This document shows, piece after piece, positions 26,115 to 35,886 of a stretch of 64,000 bases of DNA. A program made the translations under genes and the position numbers. The stretch is from contig NZ_QZDT01000005.1 of the NCBI RefSeq assembly GCF_009917485.1, forward strand, positions 114,290 to 178,289. Direction: 5' to 3'. The notes beneath the pieces are model-generated. The model did not search any database and was not told the origin of the DNA. It saw only the letters and a program-made list of their open reading frames with translations. Source of the stretch: Parablautia muri (GTDB lineage: Bacteria; Bacillota; Clostridia; Lachnospirales; Lachnospiraceae). The first letter of the stretch is position 1. Each line of letters begins with the position of its first letter.

Positions 26115-27473
26115 TTACCCAATCCATCCTAAAATAATAAGAAGCAGTAACAACACCGGCAAAATATAGGTCACATAAACCCGAATCTGTTTAGGTATCT
26201 TAAGTCCTTCTCCAATATTCGCTTCTTCACGGTATTTATCAAATCCCCAGCCAAGTCTTGAAACGCTAAAGAGCAGATACCACAGCGATCCAATCGGCAA
26301 AATTACATTGCTGACCAGAAAATCCTCCAAATCCAGAATCGTACTTCCCTCTCCTAAAGGCTGAATCCCTGACCATAAATTATAGCCAAGCGCACAGGGA
26401 AGCGACAGTACAATCAGTGCAGCCAAATTAACCACACAGGATTTCTTCCTGCTCCAGTGAAATAAGTCCATGCCACAGGAAATAATATTCTCAAACACGG
26501 CAAGTATAGTGGAAAATGCCGCAAATGTCATAAAGATAAAAAACAGCGTCCCCCAGATTCTTCCCCCTGTCATGCTGTTAAATACATTGGGCAGTGTAAT
26601 AAAAATAAGGCTTGGTCCCATATCCGGGCTGATTCCAAAAGCAAAGCAGCTGGGAAAAATAATCAGCCCCGATACAATCGCCACAAAGGTATCCAAAATG
26701 GCAATATTCACCGATTCTCCAAGCAAAGTACGTTTCTTATCAATATAGCTTCCAAAGATTGCCATAGCGCCAATGCCCAGGCTAAGGGTAAAAAAGGCCT
26801 GATTCATAGCCGCTGTAATCGTCTCGAAGACGCCTACTTCCCTCATCCTCTGCCAGTCAGGATACAGATAAAATTTCAATCCTTCCATACCGCCTTCCAG
26901 CATCAAACTATGTACAGCAAGAACAACGATTATGAGCAGCAGAAGACTCATCATAACCTTTGTAATTCTCTCAACACCATTTTGAAGGCCCATAGAGCAA
27001 ATAAGAATGCCTGCCACTACGATCATCACCATCACAGTAATCAGCACACCAGGGCTGTCCAGCATTTCCTGAAACATGCCGCCCACCTGCTCCAAATCTT
27101 TTCCCACAAACTTACCTGTCAGCATTTGAAAGAAGTAATACAGCATCCATCCCGCCACAGTCGTATAAAACATCATCAAAAGATAATTACCGGCCATACC
27201 CAGATATCCATGAAGATGCCACTTTTGTCCCGGTTTTTCTAACTCAGTATAGCTTTTGATAATACTTTTTCTGCTGGCACGTCCCACTGCAAATTCCATT
27301 GTCATCACAGGCACACCCATAAGAATCAGGAAAAACAGATAAAAGAGCACAAACACACCCCCACCGTACAGTCCTGTAATATAAGGAAATCTCCACACAT
27401 TCCCAATTCCAATTGCGCAGCCAGCCGATAGTAAAATAAATCCCATCCGTGAACCTAATTTTTCTCTTTCCAC
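26115..27473 (-). CDS. NSS/SNF-family sodium-dependent transporter
   Basis: A 452-residue neurotransmitter:sodium symporter family protein (LeuT/MhsT-like), importing amino acids with Na+. The helix 1 signature AGCAIGIGNVWRFPYITGLYGGGVF and the downstream AVGRASRKSIIKSY are diagnostic. About 11-12 helices are present. The start is a GTG at 27473 with AGGAGG upstream. The Fic gene begins 44 nt downstream, so the two may share a transcript. Confidence 0.94.
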   Translation of the reverse strand: MEREKLGSRMGFILLSAGCAIGIGNVWRFPYITGLYGGGVFVLFYLFFLILMGVPVMTMEFAVGRASRKSIIKSYTELEKPGQKWHLHGYLGMAGNYLLMMFYTTVAGWMLYYFFQMLTGKFVGKDLEQVGGMFQEMLDSPGVLITVMVMIVVAGILICSMGLQNGVERITKVMMSLLLLIIVVLAVHSLMLEGGMEGLKFYLYPDWQRMREVGVFETITAAMNQAFFTLSLGIGAMAIFGSYIDKKRTLLGESVNIAILDTFVAIVSGLIIFPSCFAFGISPDMGPSLIFITLPNVFNSMTGGRIWGTLFFIFMTFAAFSTILAVFENIISCGMDLFHWSRKKSCVVNLAALIVLSLPCALGYNLWSGIQPLGEGSTILDLEDFLVSNVILPIGSLWYLLFSVSRLGWGFDKYREEANIGEGLKIPKQIRVYVTYILPVLLLLLIILGWIG

Positions 27474-27594
27474 ATTCTATTCCTCCTAAATTTATTCACA
27501 GGTGTTTTCAGTATATCACATGATTGATAACTTGTGCACTCCTGAAATATCTGTCTTTTCTATTTTGGAAACAGTTCAGTGCTGCCAAAACTCC

Positions 27595-27638
27595 CCAAAA
27601 AAGGTGTAAAATCTATCGTATCATAGACTTTACACCTT
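27595..27638 (-). terminator. rho-independent terminator after MATE gene
   Basis: AAGGTGTAAA and TTTACACCTT (27601-27638), with TCTAT/ATAGA extending the stem inside, form a long hairpin. The minus-strand tail is TTTTTT. It follows the stop of the MATE gene at 27672 by about 34 nt. Confidence 0.88.
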
Positions 27639-27671
27639 ATAATAGGTATGGCTGCTTATTCTTTCATCTTA

Positions 27672-29054
27672 TCAATTTCTGTTAGATGAATACCCCATTC
27701 TCCGACAGCGCTTTAACCAGTTGCCCCTTAAGTAATAAATAATAAAGAAAATAGAAGTCACAACCCAGGTCAGCGGATAGCTGAACGCCACGGTGGAAAC
27801 TTCCGGCCTTAAAGGAACCACCACCCAGGTCCATATCACACGCAGCGCACACACCCCAATCCCGGTCATCACCGTAGGTAAAACCGCATCACCGCATCCT
27901 CTGGTTGTACCGCCCAATATCTCAATACAGATAAAAGTCACATAGCTTGGCGAAATCACACGCATCATACCAAGTCCAATCGAAACCACATTCGCATCAT
28001 CCGTAAACATCCTAAAGAACACATGGCCTCCTGCAAGCACCACAAAGCTCAGCAAAAAGCTTGTAAATGCTGCCATCCCAAGGCAGATACGCACGCTTTT
28101 TCTGATTCGGTCGTATTTGCCCGCCCCAAAGTTTTGTCCTGCAAAGGTGGTAATCGACACACCGTATGCCCCCATAATCATCCAGAAAATACCGTCTATC
28201 TTCCCATAGGCGGTCCATGCCGCAATGGTATCCGTACCAAAAGAGTTAATACTTGACTGGATAATCAGGTTCGAAAGAGAGTACATGGTAGACTGAATCC
28301 CTGCCGGCAGTCCAATCCGTACAATGCTGTGCAAAAGCATAGGGTGAAAGCGTATTTCCTTTATATACAGCCTGTAGGAATCCTCCGCCTTCATCAATGC
28401 AATACATACCATAAGGGCACTGATCACCTGGGACAATGAGGTAGCCACCGCTACACCTGCCACGCCCATTTTCAGCCCTGTCACAAAAAGGAAATCCAGT
28501 ATGATATTCGTAATACAGGATAATATTAAAAAGTAAAGCGGACGTTTCGAGTCCCCTACCGCCCTCAAAATACCTGAACCCATATTGTATATGAGAGCGG
28601 GAATCACACCAAGGAAATAAACCCGCATATATACAACGGACATCTTCAAAATATCCTCCGGCGTATTCATAGCGCGTAGTGCAGCCCCGGAAAAAAGAAG
28701 TCCCAGCACCATAATAACAGCGCCCCCTGCCACAGAAAGCGCCATTGCAGTATGTACGGTTTTACGCACATCATCTTCTTTCTTCGCACCATAATATTGA
28801 GAAATAATTACGGTTGCGCCGGAAGAAAGACCGGTGAAAAATCCAATCAACAGATTAATTAACGTAGCTGCCGGACCGCCTACTGCTGCTAATGCTTCTT
28901 TTCCCACAAACTTTCCCACAATCACGGCATCCGTTGTATTGTAAAGCTGCTGAAAAAAAGTACCGAACAAAATCGGAAAGAAGAAGAAAAGAAGCTGCTT
29001 CCAGATAACTCCTTCTGTAATCTGATTGGAAAGCTTATACCTGTTTGTTTTCAT
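27672..29054 (-). CDS. MATE-family efflux transporter
   Basis: A 460-residue MATE protein with the typical N-terminal segment QQLYNTTDAVIVGKFVGKEALAA and the loop GLSSGATVIISQYYGAKKED. It closely resembles the MATE protein at 52194 (which has QQLYNTMDTVIIGHTLGDEA) and is less like the one at 22667. The function is proton- or sodium-driven export of unknown compounds. It has its own Shine-Dalgarno site (AGGAGGG) and terminator. The 287-nt gap upstream has a GC-rich hairpin (29113-29131) and the promoter of the next plus-strand gene. Confidence 0.93.
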   Translation of the reverse strand: MKTNRYKLSNQITEGVIWKQLLFFFFPILFGTFFQQLYNTTDAVIVGKFVGKEALAAVGGPAATLINLLIGFFTGLSSGATVIISQYYGAKKEDDVRKTVHTAMALSVAGGAVIMVLGLLFSGAALRAMNTPEDILKMSVVYMRVYFLGVIPALIYNMGSGILRAVGDSKRPLYFLILSCITNIILDFLFVTGLKMGVAGVAVATSLSQVISALMVCIALMKAEDSYRLYIKEIRFHPMLLHSIVRIGLPAGIQSTMYSLSNLIIQSSINSFGTDTIAAWTAYGKIDGIFWMIMGAYGVSITTFAGQNFGAGKYDRIRKSVRICLGMAAFTSFLLSFVVLAGGHVFFRMFTDDANVVSIGLGMMRVISPSYVTFICIEILGGTTRGCGDAVLPTVMTGIGVCALRVIWTWVVVPLRPEVSTVAFSYPLTWVVTSIFFIIYYLRGNWLKRCRRMGYSSNRN

Positions 29055-29258
29055 ATGTACCCTCCTGTACCCCTTTTCAATGAAACGCCTTACGCTATAA
29101 AGCGACTTTTAACCGCCCTGTTCGAGGGCGGCGTATCGCCTATTATATCTCCTTTATTTGAAAAATACAATAGCCTTATTTACGAAATATCGCCCCGAAG
29201 CAGCAAGGAAGCCGAAGGTTCAACAGCTATCAATTTATTTTAAATTTTACGAAAAGTA

Positions 29259-29288
29259 TTAGACAAATTCTCAAAATAGACGTATTCT
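29259..29288 (+). promoter_or_regulatory. candidate promoter of the TlpA / CD1871A / FeS operon
   Basis: TTAGAC (29259-29264) and TATTCT (29283-29288) are separated by 18 bp, about 50 nt before the first gene. The match to consensus is moderate. Confidence 0.4.
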
Positions 29289-29341
29289 TTATCTAGAGCA
29301 CGTTTGCGCATAAAAAATATTCTATATGCAGGAGGTAAATT

Positions 29342-29947
29342 ATGAAAAAAAGCGATAACAAACGTCTTTTTGTATTGTTGATACTAGCCATTTTATTAAC
29401 CGGTTGTTCCAATTCCTCTCAGGCTGAACCGGAAAATAATGTTGAAGCTGAGTCTGAGATGGAAACTGAGTTCCAATCCGAAACAGAGACAGAGGGCGAA
29501 AGCGCATCTTCCCAAATTGTCTTTGAGGGCCAGGACATAGAGGGAAATCCGGTTTCTTCCGCTATTTTTTCCAGTTCAAAACTTACAATGGTAAATGTAT
29601 GGGCCACCTACTGCAATCCATGTTTAAGCGAGATGCCCGTACTTGGTGAGCTGGCCGGCGAATATGAGCCCGACCAATTCCAGATTATTGGCGTGATCAG
29701 CGATGTATTGGAGGGCGGAGATCAGAAGGCAATAGACCTTGCCGCAAATCTGATTGAACAGACGGGCGCCAATTATACGCATTTGCTTTTGAATCAATCT
29801 ATCTTTCATGCTCTCCTTACAGATGTGACAGCCGTTCCCACCACTTTTTTTATTGACGAAAGCGGAACAATTGTGGATATCGCAATTGGCGCTATGGATA
29901 AATCGGCATGGGAGGAAAAAATTAATGGACTTTTACAAGAATCGTAA
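29342..29947 (+). CDS. TlpA/ResA-like thiol-disulfide oxidoreductase lipoprotein
   Basis: A 201-residue exported thioredoxin-like protein. The signal peptide FVLLILAILLTGC ends in a lipobox. An acidic Glu/Ser linker follows, then a thioredoxin fold (about 60-200) with the active site ATYCNPC and the cis-Pro loop TAVPTTFFID. It would reduce or exchange disulfides outside the membrane. AGGAGG precedes the ATG. The next gene overlaps its 3' end, and the third gene encodes a membrane FeS protein that could supply electrons, so the three form a redox unit (inference from context). Confidence 0.93.
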   Translation: MKKSDNKRLFVLLILAILLTGCSNSSQAEPENNVEAESEMETEFQSETETEGESASSQIVFEGQDIEGNPVSSAIFSSSKLTMVNVWATYCNPCLSEMPVLGELAGEYEPDQFQIIGVISDVLEGGDQKAIDLAANLIEQTGANYTHLLLNQSIFHALLTDVTAVPTTFFIDESGTIVDIAIGAMDKSAWEEKINGLLQES

Positions 29948-30092
29948 GCGATGGCTATCCAGAAGCTCCCTTTGGCTGTGGGGATTCCTGGCAGGCATTT
30001 TATTTCTGGGCATTGGATCTGCCCGCGGTCAGTTTTCTGTAATGTGGAGAAAAGCTGTGATGATCTGCATGGAATGTATTGGGATTGGATAG
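29925..30092 (+). CDS. CD1871A-family small CXXC-motif membrane protein
   Basis: A 55-residue protein. One hydrophobic helix (LWLWGFLAGILFLGIGSARG) is followed by VMWRKAVMICMECIGIG, the family hallmark with CxxC. ATG 29925 lies within the end of the TlpA gene and has GGAGG nine nt upstream. The function is unknown; the family is repeatedly found beside TlpA-like and 4Fe-4S membrane proteins. Short genes like this are easily missed by annotation. Confidence 0.85.
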   Translation: MDFYKNRKRWLSRSSLWLWGFLAGILFLGIGSARGQFSVMWRKAVMICMECIGIG

Positions 30093-30105
30093 GGGAACTA
30101 TATTT

Positions 30106-30954
30106 ATGAATAAATTGCGTTTCAGCGTACAAATTCTTTTTACTATCTTTACAAACGGATATGTTTATGGATTTTTAAAAGGAAAAATATACCAGGGCCC
30201 TTTCAAGTATACTTGCGTTCCGGGACTTAATTGCTATTCCTGTCCTGGCGCAGTTGCCTCCTGCCCCATTGGAGCCCTTCAAGCTTTGCTGAACCAGCAG
30301 GGATTTCATATTCCCTTTAGCGCCCTCGGATTTTTCTTTTTATTTGGAAGCCTTTTAGGCCGTTTTGTCTGCGGCTGGTTATGTCCTTTTGGGCTGGTAC
30401 AGGATCTTTTGCATAAAATTCCTATTTTCCGCAAAAGGAAACGGCTGCCTTTACACCCTATATTGAAATATGGCAAATACGCTGTTTTATTTCTGTTGGT
30501 TTGTGTCGGCTCCCTGTTCCTGTTCGGAGGATTTGCCAAAGTTCCTGCATTCTGCAAATATTTGTGCCCATCAGGCACCCTCTTTGGCGCTTTGCCGCTG
30601 CTAAGTACCAACCCTTTGCTTCGCTCTCAGGCGGGCGGGTTATTTCTCTGGAAATTGGGAATATTACTTCTGATTCTATTTTTGTCCATCAAAGTTTATC
30701 GCCCTTTTTGCCAATATTTATGCCCTTTAGGTGCAATCTATGGGTGGTTTAACCGTTTTAGCCTTCTCCAAATCCACCTAGAAAATGAGCGGTGCACTTC
30801 CTGTGGGGCCTGTGAAAAAGCATGTCCGCTCTCCCTCTCTGTTCAGGAAATATCCTGTTCCCCGGAATGTATACGGTGTGGTAAATGCACACAGGCTTGC
30901 CCAAATCGCTGCCTGCATTTTACCATGAAGAGCAATGAGGATAGTCATAAATAG
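30106..30954 (+). CDS. NapH/YccM-like membrane 4Fe-4S protein
   Basis: A 282-residue membrane electron carrier. Five or so hydrophobic segments are interspersed with cysteine motifs. These are GLNCYSCPGAVASCPIG near residue 40, the paired CGWLCPFG and CQYLCPLG motifs, CKYLCPSG between them, and two C-terminal 4Fe-4S clusters (CTSCGACEKACP and CIRCGKCTQACPNRC). This resembles NapH and related proteins that pass quinol or ferredoxin electrons across the membrane. ATG 30106 has GGGGA upstream; an earlier ATG at 30079 lies in the preceding gene. It probably delivers reductant to the TlpA-like partner (inference). Confidence 0.92.
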   Translation: MNKLRFSVQILFTIFTNGYVYGFLKGKIYQGPFKYTCVPGLNCYSCPGAVASCPIGALQALLNQQGFHIPFSALGFFFLFGSLLGRFVCGWLCPFGLVQDLLHKIPIFRKRKRLPLHPILKYGKYAVLFLLVCVGSLFLFGGFAKVPAFCKYLCPSGTLFGALPLLSTNPLLRSQAGGLFLWKLGILLLILFLSIKVYRPFCQYLCPLGAIYGWFNRFSLLQIHLENERCTSCGACEKACPLSLSVQEISCSPECIRCGKCTQACPNRCLHFTMKSNEDSHK

Positions 30955-30999
30955 CAGTGGATAATCATCATAAGCATAATACGGCACAGGACATACAAA

Positions 31000-31057
31000 A
31001 TACGGCGCCTTCAAAAACAGACTGTTCGCTCTGTTTTGAAAGACGCCGTATCTTTTT
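31000..31057 (+). terminator. terminator of the redox operon
   Basis: ATACGGCG/CGCCGTAT outer stem and TTCAAAA, CAGA/TCTG, TTTTGAA inner stem span 31000-31052, followed by CTTTTT on the plus strand. The region lies between convergent genes and may act in both directions. Confidence 0.85.
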
Positions 31058-31108
31058 CACTTTATTACAACACAGGATCGGGCAACATATTTTTCTTTCT
31101 TCCTTTCC

Positions 31109-32158
31109 CTATCCTGCAATGTGGATAACTGCTTTCACAATATCCGCCTTATTGTTTGCACTGTAATCCATTGCATTCTGCGCTTCATCAAGCTCGAAGA
31201 TATTCGTCACAATCCCTTTCAAATTTACCTTGCCTGCTGCCACTGCGTCAATTGCCATAGGATAAATATGACGATAGCGGAACACTGTCTTAAAGGTCAG
31301 CTCTTTATCAAGCGCAAGGCTCATAGGCAGCGTCATCTCTCCGCTCTTGCTATAGCCAACTAACACAATCGTTGCACCCTTTTTGGTCATATGGATTGTC
31401 TGAACCGTTGTCGCCTGTGTTCCTGCTGTCTCGATTGCCAAATCGCAGCCTTTCCCCTCTGTCAGCTTCCTTACTTCCTCCACTGCGTCCTTCTTACTGC
31501 CGTTGATTACGCCGTCCGCACCTAATTCCAAGGCTTTTTGCAAACGTTTCTCCATAATATCCACTACGTATACTTTAGAAACACCCATGGCCTTCAAAGC
31601 CATCATGGACACAAGACCTATACAGCCTGCTCCCATAACCACCGCTGTCTGCCCAGCTCTTGCACCGCCCTGCATCGCGGCATGAAAGCCTACCGCCAAA
31701 GGCTCAATCAAGGCGCCTTCCATGGTGCTTACATTATCCGGCAGCTTAAAACATAAATCGGCTTCATGGGCCACATATTCCTGGAACACCCCATCTACCG
31801 GCGGCGTTGCAAAAAAGACTACGTCCGGGCAAAGATTATAACGGCCACTCTTACAGTATTCGCAGTGTCCACAGGTCTTTCCTGGTTCTAACGCTACTCT
31901 GTCGCCAACCTTTAAGTGCTTTACATCCTTTCCTACTTCTACAACCGTTCCACCCGGCTCATGTCCAAGTACAAAAGGCGGCTCTACCACATAATCTCCG
32001 ATTGCCCCCGACTCATAATAATGTAAATCGCTGCCACAGATACCTACATACTCTAACTTGACTAACACCTCATTGTCCTTTGCTTTGGGAATGTCTCGCT
32101 CCTCAAATCCCATCTTTCCAATCCCCAGCATTACAGCTACTTTCATTTTACCTTCCAT
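31109..32158 (-). CDS. Zinc-dependent polyol dehydrogenase (sorbitol/xylitol dehydrogenase type)
   Basis: A 349-residue medium-chain alcohol dehydrogenase oxidising a polyol to a ketose with NAD+. Catalytic zinc site: [13 protein letters not shown] and LGHEPGGTV. Structural zinc loop: [15 protein letters not shown]. Rossmann motif VMGAGCIGL with Asp (YVVDI) for NAD preference. The sequence style fits L-iditol/sorbitol or xylitol dehydrogenases; exact substrate unknown. ATG 32158 has GGAGG 8 nt upstream; ATG 32146 is possible. No sugar transporter adjoins it. Confidence 0.9.
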   Translation of the reverse strand: MEGKMKVAVMLGIGKMGFEERDIPKAKDNEVLVKLEYVGICGSDLHYYESGAIGDYVVEPPFVLGHEPGGTVVEVGKDVKHLKVGDRVALEPGKTCGHCEYCKSGRYNLCPDVVFFATPPVDGVFQEYVAHEADLCFKLPDNVSTMEGALIEPLAVGFHAAMQGGARAGQTAVVMGAGCIGLVSMMALKAMGVSKVYVVDIMEKRLQKALELGADGVINGSKKDAVEEVRKLTEGKGCDLAIETAGTQATTVQTIHMTKKGATIVLVGYSKSGEMTLPMSLALDKELTFKTVFRYRHIYPMAIDAVAAGKVNLKGIVTNIFELDEAQNAMDYSANNKADIVKAVIHIAG

Positions 32159-32214
32159 ACCCGTTTCCTCCTTTCGCCCTTTATCCCAATATTAGTGACA
32201 GTAAATGTGCCTGT

Positions 32215-34539
32215 TTAATCTGCTGACCTTTTTACAATTTCCTCCAAAACCTCCAGCAGCTTGGATATATCAATGGGTTTTGCAATATGACCGTTCATGC
32301 CGGCCTCCAGAGCCGCTTTTTTATCTTCATCAAAAGCGTTGGCTGTCATAGCGATGATTGGAATACCGGAACTATCTCGATTTTCCAGCGCCCGAATCTG
32401 TTTTGTTGCTTCATATCCATCCATAACCGGCATCTGAATATCCATTAAAATCAGATCATACCGCCCGGGTTCCGCTTCCCTCATCCTCTCTACCGCAACA
32501 GCGCCATCGTTCGCAACATCCACAGCAAAGCCGACTTGCTTAAGGAGCTCCTCGGCAATCTCCTGATTCAGTTCATTATCCTCCACCAAAAGAATTTTCT
32601 TTCCCTGGAAGGAAACTGTTTTCTGCAATTTTTCTTCTGTGTTTTTGTCTGTAAATGGCGACTCCAGTATCTCTCTAAGCTCCGATAAAAAGATAGGTTT
32701 TGAGCAAAAAGCAGTGACGCCTGCTTTTCTTGCTTCTTCTTCAATATCCGCCCAATCATAGGCTGTCAGAATGATAATCGGTGTTTCTTCTCCGATCAGC
32801 CTTCGAATCTGCCGTACCACCTCAACCCCGTTCATATCTGGCATGAGCCAGTCTATGATATACACGGCATACACGTCCTCCTGTTCCCATGCAAGCTTTA
32901 CGCGAAGCACTGCCTCCTTGCCAGATGTGGTCCAGTCCGGACGCATACCGATATCAGCCAGCATTTTAGTTACGCTGGAACAGGTATTAAAATCATCATC
33001 TACCACAAGCGCCCTGAGCCCCGTAAGCTCGGGGATCGTTTCCTTCCTTACCGGTCCGGAACAGGTCTTAAACTGCAGGGATACCACAAACGTGGTACCC
33101 TTTCCCAACTCACTTTCCACAGAAACAGTACCGCCCATCATATCCACAATGTTCTTGGTTATCGCCATACCAAGTCCGGTTCCCTGAATTCCGCTGGCCG
33201 TACTTGTTCTCTCGCGCTCAAAGGGATCAAAAACATGCTTTAAAAACTCTGGGCTCATTCCAATCCCCGTATCTTTTACCTGGAATTCATAAGCGGCATA
33301 ACCCTCCGGCGTATTTTTCTTCTGCAAAATCCGAACGCTTATCATCCCACCCGGCTTTGTAAACTTCATTGCATTACTCAACAGGTTCAGCAAGATCTGA
33401 TTTAACCTGAGTTTGTCGCACAAAATATGTTCGTTTACCACGTCCACTGTATCAATATAAAAATCCAGCCGCTTTGACATAATATCCGCCTGGACAATGG
33501 TCTTTAAGTCATGCAAAATCTCCGGAAGGGAGCTTTCTTTTTCTTCGATTTTCACCTTTCCGCTTTCAATCCGGCTCATATCCAACACATCGTTAATAAG
33601 GCTCAGCAAATGATTGCTGGAGGTCGTAATCTTTGTCAGATAGTCCTGTACCTGCTCTTTATTGTCGATATGAGCGGCGGCAAGCGATGTAAAGCCTATG
33701 ATAGCATTCATGGGAGTCCGAATATCATGGGACATATTGTTAAGAAACGTGGTTTTCGCCCGGTTGGCATGCTGTGCCGCAGCCAGCGCGTCCTGAAGAT
33801 CCGCTCTCTGCGCTTCCAGCTGCGCTGCCATCTTCTTCTTATCATCAATGTCTATAAAAAAACCTACAAAGGTGATCGGAGAACCATCCTCCCTCCTGGA
33901 CAGCCGGCCGGCCGCATGGAACCATCTCCAGCCTGCATTTTGGGTGAGAAGGCGGTATTGCACATCATAGGTCTTCTGACCGGTATAGTCCTTTACCGTG
34001 TCCCAGTATTCCTTTATCACATACGCTTTATCTTCTTCATGCAGCAAATCTGACCAGGATTCCAGCTTGTTAGGGAAATCCTCTACGCTTTTGTATCCCA
34101 GCATCTTTCGAAACACATCGGTCCAGATACAAGAGACCATCTCTCCGCGCTCGTTAAATTCCATACTCCAGGGACCGGAACCCAAAGCCGCTTGAATATT
34201 TTCCATGGCAGCCCTCTCCCGCTCGATCTGGGCAAGCGCCGCTATGAGCCGATCCTTGTCAGCCTTTTCCTGATTCAGAATTGCTTTCTCATTTTTCCTA
34301 TACTGATGAACCAGCATCACAAATACCAGAAACACTACAATTGCCGCAACAGTCGCTTGCATCAGGAACCTTTGAAAAGCCTCAGGAGATTCTACACCTA
34401 TTTCTTGCAGCATATAAATTGCCTGACCTGTTTTGGAAACTTCTGTCCCACATATAATCACAAGAACAAGAAGCACCGCCAGCGCGATTCCGCCTCCTAT
34501 AATAAAAACGCCAGGCTGTTTCTTCTTGTTGGATTGCAC
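32215..34539 (-). CDS. Hybrid sensor histidine kinase with PAS and two receiver domains
   Basis: A 774-residue hybrid kinase. Two transmembrane helices (about 10-30 and 60-80) flank a short extracytoplasmic loop. Next come a PAS domain (about 115-235), HisKA with the phospho-His in [13 protein letters not shown], HATPase ([25 protein letters not shown]), a first receiver (phosphoacceptor Asp in YIIDWLMPD) and a second receiver (Asp in [13 protein letters not shown]). There is no output domain or neighbouring response regulator, so its target is not evident. The start is a GTG at 34539 with GGGGG upstream. Confidence 0.95.
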   Translation of the reverse strand: MQSNKKKQPGVFIIGGGIALAVLLVLVIICGTEVSKTGQAIYMLQEIGVESPEAFQRFLMQATVAAIVVFLVFVMLVHQYRKNEKAILNQEKADKDRLIAALAQIERERAAMENIQAALGSGPWSMEFNERGEMVSCIWTDVFRKMLGYKSVEDFPNKLESWSDLLHEEDKAYVIKEYWDTVKDYTGQKTYDVQYRLLTQNAGWRWFHAAGRLSRREDGSPITFVGFFIDIDDKKKMAAQLEAQRADLQDALAAAQHANRAKTTFLNNMSHDIRTPMNAIIGFTSLAAAHIDNKEQVQDYLTKITTSSNHLLSLINDVLDMSRIESGKVKIEEKESSLPEILHDLKTIVQADIMSKRLDFYIDTVDVVNEHILCDKLRLNQILLNLLSNAMKFTKPGGMISVRILQKKNTPEGYAAYEFQVKDTGIGMSPEFLKHVFDPFERERTSTASGIQGTGLGMAITKNIVDMMGGTVSVESELGKGTTFVVSLQFKTCSGPVRKETIPELTGLRALVVDDDFNTCSSVTKMLADIGMRPDWTTSGKEAVLRVKLAWEQEDVYAVYIIDWLMPDMNGVEVVRQIRRLIGEETPIIILTAYDWADIEEEARKAGVTAFCSKPIFLSELREILESPFTDKNTEEKLQKTVSFQGKKILLVEDNELNQEIAEELLKQVGFAVDVANDGAVAVERMREAEPGRYDLILMDIQMPVMDGYEATKQIRALENRDSSGIPIIAMTANAFDEDKKAALEAGMNGHIAKPIDISKLLEVLEEIVKRSAD

Positions 34540-34762
34540 TATTTTTATCCCCCTGTGGTTTAAGCTAGTCTCATTTCATATGTCCGAACTTGAAAATCTT
34601 TTACATTGTATCACAGGATCCACCAAAAGTCAAAATATCCCCTGACAAAACCAGGTTTATAAGGTTAACCTGTAAAAATAGTTTCATTTGTTTTTTTATA
34701 CTATAGTCATTATAAGCTGAAAATTACAAGAAATTTTATGGATGATAGAAAGGTAATCGAAC

Positions 34763-35305
34763 ATGGCATTACAACAGGAAAGGGGATATACCGTTGATGA
34801 TATCTACACTCTCCCGGATGGAAAAAGAGCAGAGCTGATCGATGGGCGTATTTATGATATGGCGCCGCCTGTGAGAATTCACCAGAAATTAATAACGGAA
34901 TTTGTCTCTGTTCTCCACTCTCATATCAAAAATAATACTGGCCAGTGTGAGGTTTACCCCGCTCCGTTTGCGGTATTTTTAAATGAAGATAACCGAAACT
35001 ATGTCGAGCCTGATATTTCCATAATATATGACAAGAGCAAGCTAACAGACAAAGGATGCAGCGGAGCCCTGGATCTGATCATTGAGATTGTTTCGCCGAA
35101 AACCCAACAAGTGGACCATGGCATAAAACTTTTCAAATATCGTACCGCAGGAGTAAGGGAGTACTGGATTGTCAACCCCACAACAAATATCGTGAATGTA
35201 TATGATTTCGAAAATGAAATTGGAATATGTCAATATCATTTTCATGATGAAATTCCGGTGTGTATTTTCCATAACTTAAGCATACGGATTTCGGATTTTT
35301 GGTAA
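34763..35305 (+). CDS. Uma2-family (DUF820) putative endonuclease
   Basis: A 180-residue PD-(D/E)XK-like protein. Motifs: YELIDG-like AELIDGRIYDMAPP, VEPDISIIYDKSK (the catalytic PD), LIIEIVSPKT (ExV/ExK position) and REYWIVNP. Biochemical function of the family is unproven. It is a stand-alone gene; the 223-nt upstream gap holds an imperfect repeat around 34651-34671 (CAGGTT and AACCTG) but no strong promoter. Confidence 0.85.
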   Translation: MALQQERGYTVDDIYTLPDGKRAELIDGRIYDMAPPVRIHQKLITEFVSVLHSHIKNNTGQCEVYPAPFAVFLNEDNRNYVEPDISIIYDKSKLTDKGCSGALDLIIEIVSPKTQQVDHGIKLFKYRTAGVREYWIVNPTTNIVNVYDFENEIGICQYHFHDEIPVCIFHNLSIRISDFW

Positions 35306-35308
35306 ACA

Positions 35309-35344
35309 AAAGCCGCCCTGGTGATTGAGCTCACCTGGACGGCG
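35309..35344. terminator. bidirectional terminator between Uma2 and RidA genes
   Basis: GCCGCC, TGGTGA and their complements form a GC-rich hairpin with a short loop. The minus-strand tail is GCTTTTGTTT, the plus-strand tail GTCAATTTTA. It serves two convergent genes. Confidence 0.7.
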
Positions 35345-35350
35345 TCAATT

Positions 35351-35719
35351 TTACTTCGGACAATATGCAACCGCATCCGCCTGAAACTGCAAGCCATTCT
35401 CTCCGCCTGCATGTGCAAATTCGGTTTGAATAGACTTTCGCACAGGATATTTCCCCTTGAACCTTTCTTTGATCACCTTTTCCATGACCGGAATATTCCA
35501 GATATCCCGAAACAGACAGTCCATCTGTACCACATTCTCCAGCGTTAAGCCTGCCATGGCCAGCCTTTTTTCCATCTCATCAAAGGCGCCGTTAATCTGC
35601 TGCTCTATGCTGCCGCCTATGTTCCCAACGCAGTAGCTTAAAAAGCAAAAGCCTCCGGCTTTAATCATTCCTGCATGGGCCCACTGCTCATGTACATCCA
35701 ATCTTTCTATTTCTTTCAT
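35351..35719 (-). CDS. RidA/YjgF-family protein
   Basis: A 122-residue member of the RidA family, which removes reactive enamine/imine intermediates. Visible features are INGAFDEMEKRLAMAGLTLE, NVVQMDCLFRDI and YPVRKSIQTEF with the conserved arginine. The usual VEIEAVA near the end is replaced by FQADAVA, so the acid residue expected there is missing and it may belong to a divergent subgroup. ATG 35719 with GGAGG upstream is chosen over 35740. Confidence 0.85.
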   Translation of the reverse strand: MKEIERLDVHEQWAHAGMIKAGGFCFLSYCVGNIGGSIEQQINGAFDEMEKRLAMAGLTLENVVQMDCLFRDIWNIPVMEKVIKERFKGKYPVRKSIQTEFAHAGGENGLQFQADAVAYCPK

Positions 35720-35797
35720 TTTTCCTCCATTCCGAAGCATTTTACCAGTCCATTTGATCTGGTTTCAGCTTCCTGACTTCATTTTTAGTATTATAAC

Positions 35798-35833
35798 AAA
35801 GGAACTATGACAACATCATGTCATAGTTCCTTT
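35798..35833 (-). terminator. perfect 15-bp inverted repeat, probable terminator
   Basis: AAAGGAACTATGACA (35798-35812) and its exact complement (35819-35833) are separated by 6 nt. The tail on the minus strand is TTTGTTATAAT. It follows the GNAT gene by about 54 nt. A minor role as an operator for the RidA gene downstream is possible. Confidence 0.7.
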
Positions 35834-35886
35834 GATAAATCTTATTTTTAAGTTTCCAATAGACAGATTGAAACTTCTTTGCTTGC

